From Petunia secreta (Eukaryota; Streptophyta; Magnoliopsida; Solanales; Solanaceae), in assembly GCA_029990175.1 (NCBI GenBank), contig JARKIP010000006.1, forward strand, positions 1,674,001-1,738,000: a DNA stretch of 64,000 nucleotides. The letters are read 5' to 3'. The translations under genes and the position numbers were made by a program. This document shows positions 47,050 through 59,276 of this stretch, piece by piece (within the stretch, counting starts at the first letter, position 1; each line of letters begins with the position of its first letter). The notes beneath the pieces were generated by a model. That model was given only the letters and a program-made list of their open reading frames with translations, had not been told where the DNA came from and did not search any database.

Positions 47050-47867
47050 TGATGCAAGCAAACCCGTAGGTTTACACCTTGCAATCGGAGACAACAAATA
47101 AGACGCGGAAATGATGAAGATAAAAGGCTGAAGCAACAAAAGTAACACGGATAACAAGAAATCGGGGAAGGGGGAGAACAGAAATAGAAGAATGAATGGA
47201 TAATCAGAATCAAAACATTGATTGAATTATCCAAGGGAGAAATAAAACTTGAACCAAACAAGGATTCATACTAGGGATGAAATCCATTTCGGTTCCAAGC
47301 CTAAGAAGGCATACACGAAGCCTCGGGCTTCAACAAGAATGGCTCGGCCAACTCTATCTCTATTCTCTCAATTCAATATCAACTAAAAACTGTCTCCTAA
47401 TGAGCTATGCTAGGAGTTTATATAGACAACATTAAAATGGCAAAATAGTAAATGGTCACAGGTGACCAATGAAATAAAGCCACGCAGGGCTGGAGTGCTA
47501 GGTAGCTCAGCCCGAACACATTGTCTTCGGACGCTTGTTTGCCCCGGTCACGTTTGGAATCGAACGCTCTTGCCTCGGGCACACTTGTAGCCCTTTGATC
47601 GATTTTCTGTTCGGCGTCGCTCTTCCTTGGTTCGGTTGCTTTCAGCTTCGGGCTCAAACTTGATCGTTAGTTGTGCTCGATCTCACAGCTTCCCGAAGTC
47701 AGTGTCAGCACCGGTCACTTGTTGTCTGCTCGGTGGATTTCAAAAGTTGTTGCTCATCAGTCTTCGGCATCTTCCATTCCGGCCACACTTTGATCGTGGG
47801 CGCCACGTGACTCCTCGGTGGACTTGCTTGATGAATCGAACAGATGATCCTGGTTCGTATTGCATCA
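47050..47867 (-). repeat. X1 5' LTR (right)
   Basis: 818 bases, TGATGCAA...TTGCATCA, with TTTATATA at 47417-47424. It lacks five bases present in the left LTR near 42803. Followed by ATAGG. Confidence 0.95.
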
Positions 47868-49489
47868 ATAGGACACAACAATCTAAGAGCATACATGATA
47901 TAGGCAACCTACATTGAGTTCTGCAGCTCAGCAATAAGATATTATCCAACAAGGAGAGTTGGTGCAAGGACTATATTACAGCAGTTGGATGGCAAGTATG
48001 AAAGACACTGAATATCTCTTCGAAGACAAATAGCCATCATGACAAACAAATTTGCAAGAAAGAGTGCATTCAAAGTCTTGGTGTTCGATAAAAGCCAACC
48101 CCCTTTCTGTCGCACAACACAATCTATTCCTTACACAACATCTTTACCACTTTTCATTGACATTCAACTCCTCATATCCTGCTCAAACAAGCGTCGGTTG
48201 TTTGACCAAAATCCTTGCCTTGACTGCTATATAAAGCACTTAGGTAATCTCTTGTGATATCTGTGCTTTCTATGATAATCTCCAAGTTCAAGCGCTAATC
48301 CGTCATCTGCGGTCTAGGCATCCTCTTAAGCTTACGTGTCATTTTTGCTGCAAATCTTTGCTTATGTGCCCACAAGATTTTGTGCATTTCACCGCTTTAT
48401 TACGGTTGCTTTGTGCTTGAACACTAAGATTGGTCAAGAATTTACATTCAAGAAAAATCTGAAATGGCCTGCCTAGCTGGAAACATTTTCTCATGCAACA
48501 AAGTCCTTTGAACCACCAGCATATGACATTCAAACAATCCCACTTCTACTGCCATACAGTTTGTAGTACGGAAGAACAAAATCAGATGGCACTCTACCCA
48601 CACAAGAGCCGCAAGAAAGAAATCCAATCACTATATAACTGAAGCTGACAAAACTCATGACCTCATACTGCTCCCAACTCACACAATAAACAACTTTCCC
48701 TTTGTCAAGACTTCCTACAACAACCTTATCAGGTTTAACACTGTCAAAAACAAACCAAAAGACAAAACCTCACACATTTACTCCCATAGCTTAGCCAAAA
48801 AATATTGCACCTAATGAACAAACTACTCCCTGAATACTCATTCATAAATTCGATCCAACGAGATCTACACTCGTCACTTACACATTTAATACCATGATAC
48901 CACAAGACATCCAATATTGAAACACAAAGTCCATAGTCTGATTGACCAAAGCAAGATGATGGTACAACAAAAACCAGCAAAGGGAAACTGCAACTCCCAA
49001 ACCAGAAACACACTTTCTACAAAGGCTAATCTATCCAAAGTTAGCTCCATGACTTTCGAAAAGAAAAGCGTAAAACACGAAAACATCCCGTCACAACCTA
49101 AGACAAATGCAATTTTGGACAACCTCAAAATCCGGCAAAATTCAAACACCGAACCTCAGTCTGAGTATGCAAATATCCACATACTCATAGTCATCGATAT
49201 ACTCAATCGTCACACAAAAAAGAAGAATGCAGATTCTAGCCAATACATTGGCGTTTAGTTCAATGCAACCACCCCTTTCGGTGATCTGTCATAAAAAACA
49301 AACTGGGGCAGAATTTTTTAGTATCCCCTCAAAAATTCCAAAAGGCACAAGCTTGACACTGGGGCAGAAATTTTAGAGATCCCCTAAAAAATTTCAAGAA
49401 TGTCCTTATAAAAGCAACACGATAGCCTCCTTAGTACATTGCATGACATAACAATGACATTTTATTTGTTGCACTTTACTTTACTTTTG
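47868..49489 (+). other. Element Y interior after X1
   Basis: No gene recognised. Near 49300-49400 two AAACTGGGGCAGAA/CACTGGGGCAGAA motifs with CCCCTCAAAAATT-type sequence recur, resembling the 3' untranslated DNA of Tat-like elements. Confidence 0.55.
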
Positions 49490-50110
49490 TTGCAGGGTAG
49501 ACAGCCCTGTGAGAGACATGGCATGTTAAAGGGTAGACAGCCCTGTGAGAAGTTTGACATGACAGAGGGTAGACAGCCCGATGTCGAGTTTTGCATGGCG
49601 GAGGGTAGACAACCTGATGCATTGACTGAGGGTACACAGCCTAATATCGAGTTTGGCATGGCGGAGGGTAGACAGCCCGATGCATTGACTGGGCGTACAC
49701 AGCCCGATGTCGAGTTTGGCATGGTGGAAGGTAGACAGCCCTATTTATTGACTGAGGGTACACCACCCGATGCTGAGTTTGGCATGGCAGAGGGTAGACA
49801 GCCCGATGCATTGACTGAGAGTACACAACCCGTTGTCGAGTTTGGCATGACGGAGGATAGACAGCCCGATGCATTGATTGAGGGTACACAGGCCGACGTC
49901 GAGTTTGGCATGGCGAAAGGTAGACAGCCCAATGCACTGTTTGGCATAATAAGAGTAGACAACCGGAGGGTAGACAGCCCGGTAAAAGGATAGCATGACA
50001 AAGGGTAGACAGCCTGTAGGGTAGGAAGCCCCGTGAAAGGATGGTGTGACAAAGGGTGTGCAACTAAATGAAATAATGATAGACAACCCTGCATGAAAAG
50101 ATACACAGCT
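49490..50110 (+). repeat. Tandem repeat with ~63-bp units (GGGTAGACAGCC family) in element Y
   Basis: Built from half units GAGGGTAGACAGCCCGATG and GAGGGTACACAGCCCGATG separated by CATTGACT and TCGAGTTTGGCATGGCG. Regular full units run from about 49560 to 49920 (roughly six), with irregular half units to about 50110. A 184-codon frame (49439-49993) crosses the array only because a 63-base unit preserves frame. Confidence 0.9.
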
Positions 50111-51204
50111 CAATACAAAAAGAGGGTATACATCCCAACGTGACAAGCACACATTTAAATGACGAAGAGCAATGGCAAGGCGATCCAACAACAGGGACGT
50201 CTCTTTACGCTTTTAAATACATAATATTTTGCAAAACTCATTGTTATCGCTGGACATACAATCCGGCCTTTGTACTGATAAGATGATCCAACGACAGCTC
50301 GATGCGACGAAGTAATTATTCGCTGACGAGAAGCACTTAGCAACTGGATATTCCACAAAGGAGAAGCATACATTCCCTGGCATCGAGTACCTGAAAGCAG
50401 ACATAACAAAGGAGATCTCCACTCAACCGGGAAGTTTACTTTACCTTCATCTTTATCTCAATTTGCATTTATCTTGATTTCGCTGCAGGGACTCCCCGAT
50501 CTCTCGAAGAACCCCTGCACCATACTCTCACGCCTACTCCCAAAATCACTACCAATTGTGCAACCACAAAACCTTAGATACATACAAAACACTATCCCAA
50601 AACCCAATTCGAGAAGCTTAATCCTATGGACAATGCTATTGCTACACCCGTAAGCTACCTATTTTGGCCGAATTCCAAAGCGCTCAAAGCTACAGTCTCA
50701 TACTCGAACCAGTGATCTACCTAATCTTTCCTTGCCGATTGGGTACTAGCTTCATGTTCCTTCCTATTCGTGCTGATCTATTTGAATCATACGTATTTAT
50801 CGTGCTTTACTCCTCAATGTTCCTCAGCTCATTTAAGACAATGTTGAAGCCAAGATGACTCATCTATCGCGTTATAGTGGAAACTATTTCCATGTAAACT
50901 CCTCTTTATGGGTGTGTCTTTCACCACATCTTCATAACTAGGATTATTACATGCCTCTTTCCCCACACTCGATCTATCGTTGTCACCTTATCTTCGACAA
51001 TGCCTTTTTTATACCTGCAAACTACCTATTCTGTCAAATTCCGACAAGCACGGAGCTGATCATCTCATGCTCCAACAAATAATCTTCCTAATCTTCCGTT
51101 ACAAATTAGGATGTCATTTTGCATTTCCATCCAATTAATGCATGCTTTGTCTATTCAAGCCTATATGCATCAATCGTACGTGTTTCATGCTTAATCGTGC
51201 CCAT
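50111..51204 (+). other. Element Y interior between the tandem repeat and X2
   Basis: No gene, promoter or RNA recognised. A 64-codon plus frame at 50664-50858 has no motif. Confidence 0.5.
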
Positions 51205-51229
51205 CTGTTTTGCAAATTGTGTGGAAAAC

Positions 51230-54210
51230 ACTCTTGTGATAGAGCCAAGCATCAATACCCATTAAAAAGCGTATATTCCCAAAGGAAATAATAAATTCTT
51301 GGCGAAACAAGAACAAGCACTCAAAGTCATAACAAACAAAGAGATCAAGGGTATGTATGTAGCAATCAAATGTCCTACGACCCCTAAGCTTACTACCAAC
51401 ACACCAAGCCTTCAAATCAATTTTATCACAATGTGACACATTGGCTTTGGTATGCTAAACATATGGAATGGAGTATTTATAATATTTCAATTTACAACTA
51501 ACATCGAATACTCCACTCCCCTTCTTAGAAGAACTCTTACACACACCGAGAGGTGCCTGCTTACCTCCAAAGTCACTTCCAAGACAATCCTCCTCACTAG
51601 ACAAACTCCAAAGAAAGGTCTCCAAAATAGTTTCTTCATCATTATAGTCCACACAATGAAGGCTAGGACTACTAGAATATAGGTCAACACGACCAATATC
51701 AAGACCACTCTCCTAACTTGGAGTTCTAGTCATTGGATCATCCATAGAGCCTAACTTTACAAACTATGGAGGTTCTATTTTACTACCAACCCTAGTTTGA
51801 TACAATTCACTACCACAAATGAGATTGCCTTCCAACAATGGAAATGTGAAGGCATGCACCTCAAATTCATGGTTACACAAAAGCATAGTATCAAGACTAG
51901 GTCCTTCACTCTCACTCGAGGAGTCATCGAAAATAAATCGATCCATCTCACACTCTAGAGACTCCTCAAGATCACATCCATCCTCACTACGATATAGGGG
52001 ACCACCACTATCAACTAAGCAATCAAAGGGAAGAATAGGATAATTATGGAATTCATCTTCTCCTTTATCAAATATGGGTGGGGTGTCATAACAAGGTTCA
52101 CAAATAAGGTCAAATTCAATATTTTCACTAAAGAGAGGTTCAATAAAAACCGAGCTCACATCATGATGTGGCTTTTCAATCCTCTCAACTAGTGGTTCAT
52201 TTTCACACACAAGTTGACCCAAAGACTCTACACTAGTTGCAAACACATTGTAATCATACAAGTCACCAACTAGCCTAGAGTTTTCACAAACAACATCACA
52301 AGACAAGGAAGTATCATGCTCAAGGGAAGAATTTTCACATACCTTTGAGTGGCCATCTTGCTCACTCAATGCACTTGAAGTGTCATGAATTGTTCCTTCA
52401 CCTTGAAGCTCACATTGAAGGTCTTATTCACCTTGCCCATCCTTCATGGAACATGATTGAGGCTCCATCGGTTTGCCTCCAAGAATACCTAAACAAGTAC
52501 TCACACAAGTAGAAGAAAAAGATAAAGGGTTAATGTTAGAATAAGGGGTGTCCTCACTCTCAATTTTTCTTTTTCCTCTTTCTTTTCCCTAATTTTCGTT
52601 TCAAGGTCGGGTGTAGATTGGGGTGGTGACAACTCACTCACATCACTCAACACAACCTCTCCTTTTTCCACTCGAGAGTTGTCACCGGTCGCTCCCTTAC
52701 TCCTCTCTATCTTTTGTTTCTCAAATTCGGGTGAATTAGGACGAGGCCCAAGAATACCCATAGCCGGAGTAGGAGGACTTTTAACATCGACCCGGAATCT
52801 AGGACTAAGAGACTCATCACTTGATGTCTCTTTCTTCTTTGATGGTGAACTACTTGGCTTGGAAGCTTGTGGTTTCGAGTTCACCTTGTTGACACTCGTC
52901 AACCCTTTTGTAGCACTAGCCCCACTGTTGCTTGTGTTTGAAGGACTTCTTGATTGCACTCTTTCATTCATGGAATGAGGTTCTTGCTTCCTTCTCCTTT
53001 GCATAGACAAAGAAGGGGTACTAGGATGCATCAAAATCTTTGCCTGACAAGGTTCAAAGCCATAAGTCCTTTGTCCTTTGCTCACCCTATACGCATCCTT
53101 TATGAGATTATACCGCACTCTCTTGTCTTGCAACCATGGTTTACCTAACCAAACACCAAAGTACTCTATGGGATACACATCACACCAAACATATTCCTTG
53201 TAACTCCTATGAGATATGAGTACCCGAGCCTCGCTAGTAACCAAAACACCATGACTCACATAAGGATGTTTCAATTTATAGCATGGTATCTTTAGCCTAT
53301 CAACCCAAGAGTCGTTAATGTAATTAACATCGGCTTCATTAACCCTGAGCAAGCATACTCCATTACCATTCACCTAAAAAACGAACCTACTTTGTCACAA
53401 GTCTTGTATCGGATCACCCAAGTAAGAGCTTGGAAATCTAAGACAAGCATCACCGTCAACTCGGGTTTTCCTTATCCCTCCACTAGTGGCAACACCACTA
53501 GAATAACCTCCACTTCCCGTCACTCTTCCAACATTAGAAATGTTGTTGGAAGTCGAGGAAGGACCCTTGTCATGGAACCCATAAGTACCTCTCGCCTTGG
53601 TTCCATAGCCCATAGTACTACTCCTACTACAACCATCCACGCCTCTCACGACATATAACCCATTTGTAGCAAAAGCAACACCATCTCTCAAACCACCCTC
53701 CACATGGGAATTGGAAGTATTAGGCCACTTAGCGTACCTAGAAGGTGCAAGCTTCTTCTTTCCCATGGAAAAACCAGCACCTCCTCCCATACTAATGAAA
53801 GGACCTCTACTACTCCATTGCACACTACTAGCAACACCAAGAGAAGATGCAAATGAATAATTTCTATAATAAACCTCATCATCAACTCTATCTATGTCAC
53901 TATTAACATACTCAAATTCATCAAAAGTAGAGTAAGTAGGATCAATGTACTTTGAAGCGTCACCATCTTCAAATTCTTGACTCGAGGCATAAGGATCAAC
54001 ACATTCTTCCTCACAAGCCTCATAGTCTTCTTCAACTTCACGATCATCATAGTGAACCACTTCATCACCATAGGAGCCATGGTTTCCATCCTCATAGTAA
54101 TGGCCATCATCATCATCATAGGTACAATAGTCTCCATCATCACCATACGAGTCATAGCAACTTGCATCATCCCCACATGAGCCATAATCTCCTCCATCAT
54201 CATCCGACAT
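51230..54210 (-). pseudogene. X2 copy of the X family protein, degraded
   Basis: Starts MSDDDGGDYGSCG at 54210. It shows the same order as X1: Asp/Tyr/His-rich segment, Gly/Ser-rich segment, protease-like domain (KHPYVSHGV, EYVWCDVYPIEY, VWLGKPW, about 53400-53050), Ser/Pro linker and acidic tail. Two in-frame stops lie just before the protease-like domain (about 53382-53395). A frame change follows near 52575, and more breaks separate the pieces at 52369-51764, 51652-51455 and 51439-51230. The catalytic site again lacks D-T/S-G (reads VNEADVNYIND). Comparison with X1 and X3 shows the domain order is conserved across the family although this copy is dead. Confidence 0.78.
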
Positions 54211-55207
54211 TGTTGCAACACCAAAGAATAAAACCTCTCAAAAGTCACTCCCTCACGTGTATCACTCAATTTATGAACACTCAAGAGTGAGGCCTTAACA
54301 ACTTGGGAACCAAGATGATCACAACTAGTATGTCCGAGTTAAAGTTCGGAATGGAGTTAATGAGACTCAATGGACAGATGGTTATTTTAAGTGCGCACTT
54401 GAGGTCAAAAGAAGTTCTACGACTCTTCTTTGAATTATAATCTCCTCTACGCACGAGTGTCCTAATACGCTCAAGGATTAGTGTCAATGGAGTAGGCCAA
54501 TTACCCTAGAAACACTAACCAATAATTTAGGCGGAACACAAAAACAAGCAAAACGAAACAATTCCGCACCCGAACAGGGGGTGGACGCTTCGCCAAGAGG
54601 TGGAGGCGCTCCACCCAGTAGTGGAAGGCGCTCCGCTTGACTGGTAGGCAGTCCTCCTGGCTGGGTGTTCTGTCCAAAAGTTGGGTGGTCCGCCCAAGGT
54701 TAGGCGCTCAGCCTAGACCGCGATTTCAGCATTTTTCACAACTGGTTTTTGGTAGTTTTGGCCAACTTTTTGGTTCGATTTCAACCCGATACACAAAACC
54801 AATGATACCCAAAGGTGTATACAATTATTATCATCAATCCCCAATGGTTTTAAACCTCCAACAAACAACAACAAGCTTCGATTCGACTTTGAAGTGCTTT
54901 CAAGAAATTTCAAACTTTTTGGATTTTGATTTTGAAAATTTTGAATCGTAACACAAAATTGTGATATATGGGTATCAAAACGACGTGAATAAAATAAGGA
55001 ACATACCCCAATACTTTTTAACACTTGGGGATTCGATTCCAACCCGATCTACCAAATTTTTTTTCAAGTTTTCTAGTTTTTCAATTTTTTTGTTTTCTTC
55101 AAATTTTCAAGAACAAACACAACAACAAAAACAAAAACGATAATAACATAAGGAACAAGGAACGGGGGTTTGTAAGAACATAACCCGAGCCTTGATCTAA
55201 TAACAAC
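54211..55207 (-). other. X2 5' untranslated region with GC-rich microrepeats
   Basis: No gene. About 54580-54720 holds several variants of GGCGCTCCGCC separated by TGG-rich spacers. The primer site next to the LTR (about 55190-55207) is a decayed form of the tRNA-Met site of X1. Confidence 0.65.
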
Positions 55208-55881
55208 TGATAAGGGGTAAAATACGTGGAAGCAATAATCTAATCGAGCGGAAGCAAATAATAAAGATAACAACAAATCAAGACTAGGAAGGCAAGAAAT
55301 GAGAAGAAAGAAACGAATTCAATTAACATACGTTGATTGAATTTAAAGGGAGAAATGAAAACTTGAACCTTACAATGGAATTCAAACGAGGTGTCGATCT
55401 CCATAGGTTCCAAGTCGATACATACACGAAGCCTCGGGCTTCAACAAAGAAAGGCTCGGCCGCTTCTTAGTTCTCTCTCAATTTCTATCTTCAGAACTAG
55501 CTAATGAAAATGAAGACTAAGTGTCCTATTTATAGTTTTTCACAAGACTAGGTGAAATTGCTAAAATGCCCCCAAAGCTAATTAATACATACAAGCCACT
55601 TAAGGGCAAAATAGGAAGTTCAAGACAAAAGTAGAAGTCTTCAGCGTGTTGGGCGCTCCGCCCAGAGTGCTTTGAAGCTGGGCGCTCCACCCTAGTTGCC
55701 TTGAAGTTGGGCGCTCCGACTGACTTCTAGGCGCTCCGCCTGACTGTGCTGGGCACTCCTCCTTCCTTGGTGCTCTGATGCATGATCTTCAAGTCGCTTC
55801 CGGAGACCTTGAATTGCAATCCTTGTGCTCTCAAGCTTGGCTCTTGATGGTTAGTGTCTTGGCTTGATTTGCCCCGTATCA
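55208..55881 (-). repeat. X2 5' LTR
   Basis: 674 bases, starting TGATAAGGGG and ending CCCCGTATCA, so the terminal inverted pair has one mismatch. TATTTATA at 55527-55534 is TATAAATA on the coding strand. Four or five GGGCGCTCCGCC-type motifs lie at about 55648-55755. The LTR is shorter than and diverged from that of X1, so X2 belongs to another subfamily. Confidence 0.8.
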
Positions 55882-56042
55882 TGTAGGCAACTCAAAAATC
55901 AGGTTCGGCTAAAAATACCCCAAAACTCCCATTTTCCATTTTCGATCATTTTGCCTACCAGTCGTGACAAAATTGGCTACTCCATCAACTATCTTTGCCC
56001 AAAAACTCTTTTCATCATCCCCGGACAAAGAGGGGCAGCATT
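55882..56042 (+). other. Element Y 3' end with polypurine tract
   Basis: Resumes plus-strand Tat/Ogre-type untranslated DNA and ends in AAAGAGGGGCAGCA (56027-56040), a polypurine tract of the same type as in element T, directly before the LTR. Confidence 0.7.
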
Positions 56043-58446
56043 TGACACCCATTCTTGTCCCTCCTATTTCTAAAATTGGCTATAATTTAACTTAAAGGTG
56101 AAATTTGACTATTTGTGCAAAATATGCATTAGGAAGCATGCATTTACGTATGTAATTTTACATTATTTCGGCTACTTGTCAAATGTGGGTGTTTGTGTAA
56201 TTTTAGTATATTTATAGCATTTAATAGATAGTCGTGGTTATATCATATAATTGCATCATTTAGGCTACATGTCAAATTTACATCGATTTGTGATCATTTG
56301 TGCAAATTAGCAATTATTTGTGATTATTTATATTTAAATAATTTTTTTGAGCTTATTTAATGATTATTTATGCATTTTATACAATATTTTGTTTGGTATC
56401 TTTAAGTTGAATATTGGCCAATAAAAAAGAAAATGTCCAAATTTCTTTTTATTACTTCCTTCATATTTCAAAATCCCTACTAAAATTTTTTATTTATTTA
56501 TATTTATTTTTATCTACTTTTTCTATTGAATTGCATTCTTGTTTGAACCTAAACACAATATTTAACCAAGTACATCTCTTACTTTAAAATTAATTTGCAT
56601 TTTTTTTTCTACTCCTATTTTTGGATAAAAATGATTTCCTTCTCCTTTCTAATCCAAAAAATCACTCCAATCACCAACAACTATTTTTTCTTCCTCAATC
56701 CTATATACACAGTACATCAACATCAGTGCAAGGACAGTACGACATTCCCTTTGGGTCTTCTTCCTCACCCGCACACCCTCCACTTCCTTCATCAATTATC
56801 CTCAACAACATAAATACCTCATATCAGAATTACCCCCTCATTCTTCTTCTCCAACACACAAAACACACACACAATTGAATACAAACAGTCACACCCATTC
56901 TTGATCAAATCTTCCACGTACAAATCAATTACACATCATAACCATTTTCTTCCTTAATCAAATACAAAAACACATACACCCACATATGCAGACCCCATCG
57001 ATCTCCTTCCTTTTAACACATACACATAGATCCATACGAAACAATACACATACCCCACTGGACACGCCTCCTCCTCACAGTTTTCACCAACCTACACACA
57101 CACAGAGTCAAGATCGGGATTGGGGGTTGAAACAGAGCAGTGGCAAAGGCACCATCGCCACCACTACCGAAAATTTCAACGCAGTCGAACCTTGGTTCTT
57201 GGATCTGAATCGTGACGTCAGGGGTTGTAGCGACACTACTATTCGCGGGTGTCTCTCCTTCTCCGTCCTCTGCAAATGTAGTTGCGTTCATATGTCTAGC
57301 TCGACGTCTATTGGAAATTGGGTTTCTGATTATCCATTTTACGCCGAGGACCTGTTCATGCTTTTGGTTTTAATTGTTATTTCTTGAAACGTATTCTGAT
57401 TCTAATTTATGAGGCTAATGTCGTGTTTATGCAGTTTTTTGGTTCAATTATTCTGGATGAATCAGAATTGGTTCTGTCTGTTATGTTGATGAGTTTTGCA
57501 GATCTCTTGGGATGTTTGCTCGTTACCTTTGTCAATGGTGGAAGTTTTGAGTTTACTGATGTTGATTGAATTTCTAAGTGCAGGGTTCATTCTTGATTAA
57601 TTTTATCCATTACAGAATATTAAGACTGATTTGAACATAAAACGCTATACTAATTACGACCTATGAAAATATACATTTATTTGAGGCTTCACAATGATTT
57701 GACAGATAATATACACTGATTTGAACATGATATTATACTTAAACAGCCCATCCCTATGTCCCTAAAACAATTAGGCGATGATGATATATATGAGATGTAT
57801 TGCAAAACAAGCCGGTGGTGGAGTGGTGGGACCGGTACTTGGCATGGCAACCGGAGGGCCCCCGTGTTTGCAGCCGTACCGACGTCCCTAATCTCTACCT
57901 GATTCATACAAACCTGAGCCTACACTTTTATAAAATCTATTTTCCTTTTATTTTATTTTATTTTATTATTATTATTTTATCCTTATTATCGCTATTATTG
58001 ATATTTTATATTATTATTACTATTATTAATATTATTTTTATTAATACTAACTCATTTTCTTTATATTTTTCCGAGGTCTATTTTGGAAGAAAATAATTAG
58101 TACAAAAGAGCCTTTTATTTAATTTTAATAATTATGTCTAACTTGTATATTGCCTAGTTATATTTTGACTTCCAATTATTTAGTCCGGCCGATAACCACA
58201 TTTGGTGGAGCCTGAGAGGTGCCTAACCTCTTCCTCTCGGGTTAACTTGAATCCTTACCTAGAATTTCTGGTTCATAGACTAAGTTTCGGAGTTAATTAT
58301 AAAATTAGCTAGAAACAAAGTAGGTGCCCTAATATGCCTAGTTAAAAAATATATTAGGTGGCGACTCCAACTCTTCACCCGTGAGTTTCAATAAGTCGAG
58401 CCCTATCTTGAACTTTAACCGGTTTGGAGAAAAATAGGATGCGACA
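56043..58446 (+). repeat. Element Y 3' LTR (Tat/Ogre type)
   Basis: About 2.4 kb starting near TGACACCC and ending near GGATGCGACA. Close to its end is ATTAGGTGGCGACTCCAA (about 58350), the same conserved motif seen inside element T's LTR ends. AT-rich low-complexity runs lie at about 57945-58045. Reading frames inside it, such as 56986-57387, have no motif and are not called. The matching 5' LTR is missing. Confidence 0.65.
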
Positions 58447-59276
58447 TTATGCCCTGTTGTTGGTGTTGCATTGAGCATAGGAACATTATACTCTAGTTAT
58501 GAGCTTGATATGTACTTCCCGGCAGTCGATGAGAGTCCGCGCCGGTGAATGTCATTAGTGCATATACTCGTCGACAGTCGATGAGGTTCTGCACCAGTGA
58601 AGGGTTACTATTGCATATATCTCCTGTTAGTCGATGAGAGTCCCACACCGGAGATATTACCCCATTGCATCATGATACATTCATTTCATATCTTTATGTG
58701 TATTTTGTGAACAGTATGGATTAGTTGCATTGTTTATTTGTGATTGACTTAGTTGATTGGATGTTGTGATTATATTTTCCCCGGGCTAGCGTACGTATCC
58801 CTTAAGGTCGCTTGTAGTTCCTCAATTATAAAGTCCTTATAACTCACTCCATATTTGCTCTTGTGTTGTCTTTTTGTTTGGCATATTCTACTCCAAGAGT
58901 CCTGACATTCTCAGTTATCTGTGGTGAGCCAACTTGTTTGTTGAGGCCACCAGTCATTGTTAGCATAGTTGTATCTCATTTTGTTCCCTTCGAGAAATAT
59001 ATATATTTTTTGGCCTTCTTAAATGTCTGATCTGGAAACCTCTAAACATATATATGTGGGTAATTAGTTGTATTTCTTCAGATAACTTGTATGTATGCCT
59101 ATCTTATATATATTATATTTTCTTGGGCTATCCTATTTCTTTTTAAGAAAAGTTCACTGTATTTCCAAGTAAATTTTATATCATTTGAACGCAGTGAGTC
59201 GATAGGGTTCGCCCGACAGGTCTAGGGGAAGTAGTCGGGTATCCGCACGGCCTAGTCTAAAATTTGGGTCGTGTCA
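58447..59276. other. Degraded retroelement DNA with three short repeats and an LTR-like end
   Basis: A GTCGATGAGAGTCCxxxCCGGTGAA-type unit occurs three times at about 58524-58660. The end (about 59190-59276) has GTTCGCCC, CCGCACGGCCTAG and GGGTCGTGTCAA, a pattern common at LTR ends of Solanaceae Ty3/gypsy elements (from memory). No gene. Confidence 0.5.

Larger units (their letters stand above)
42093..47867 (-). mobile_element. Element X1: complete non-autonomous LTR retrotransposon, family X
   Basis: A 5775-base element with LTRs bounded by TGATGCAA...TTGCATCA (a perfect 8-base inverted pair), flanked by the perfect 5-base duplication ATAGG (42088-42092 and 47868-47872). It reads on the minus strand: primer site beside the right LTR, polypurine tract beside the left LTR. 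The internal 4.1 kb encodes a single long acidic protein and no RT, RNase H or integrase. The LTRs differ by about three substitutions and one 5-base indel, so it moved recently using enzymes supplied in trans. Two relatives, X2 and X3, lie in this window. Confidence 0.93.
51205..55881 (-). mobile_element. Element X2: 3'-truncated copy of family X
   Basis: Contains a 5' LTR at the right (55208-55881), a decayed primer site just left of it, an untranslated leader, and a broken copy of the X protein on the minus strand. The 3' LTR and polypurine tract expected near 51100-51200 are absent, and no target duplication can be matched, so the left end was deleted. Confidence 0.8.

Noticed and set aside
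49439..49993. 184-codon frame with repeated RQPDALTEGTQPDVEFGM-type units
   Set aside because: The 63-base tandem unit keeps the frame open by chance; no supporting start context or domain.
53952..54290. His-rich plus-strand frame of 112 codons
   Set aside because: Antisense of the Asp/Tyr-rich N-terminus of the X2 protein.
56986..57387. 133-codon plus frame
   Set aside because: Inside the element Y LTR, no recognised domain, low-complexity start.
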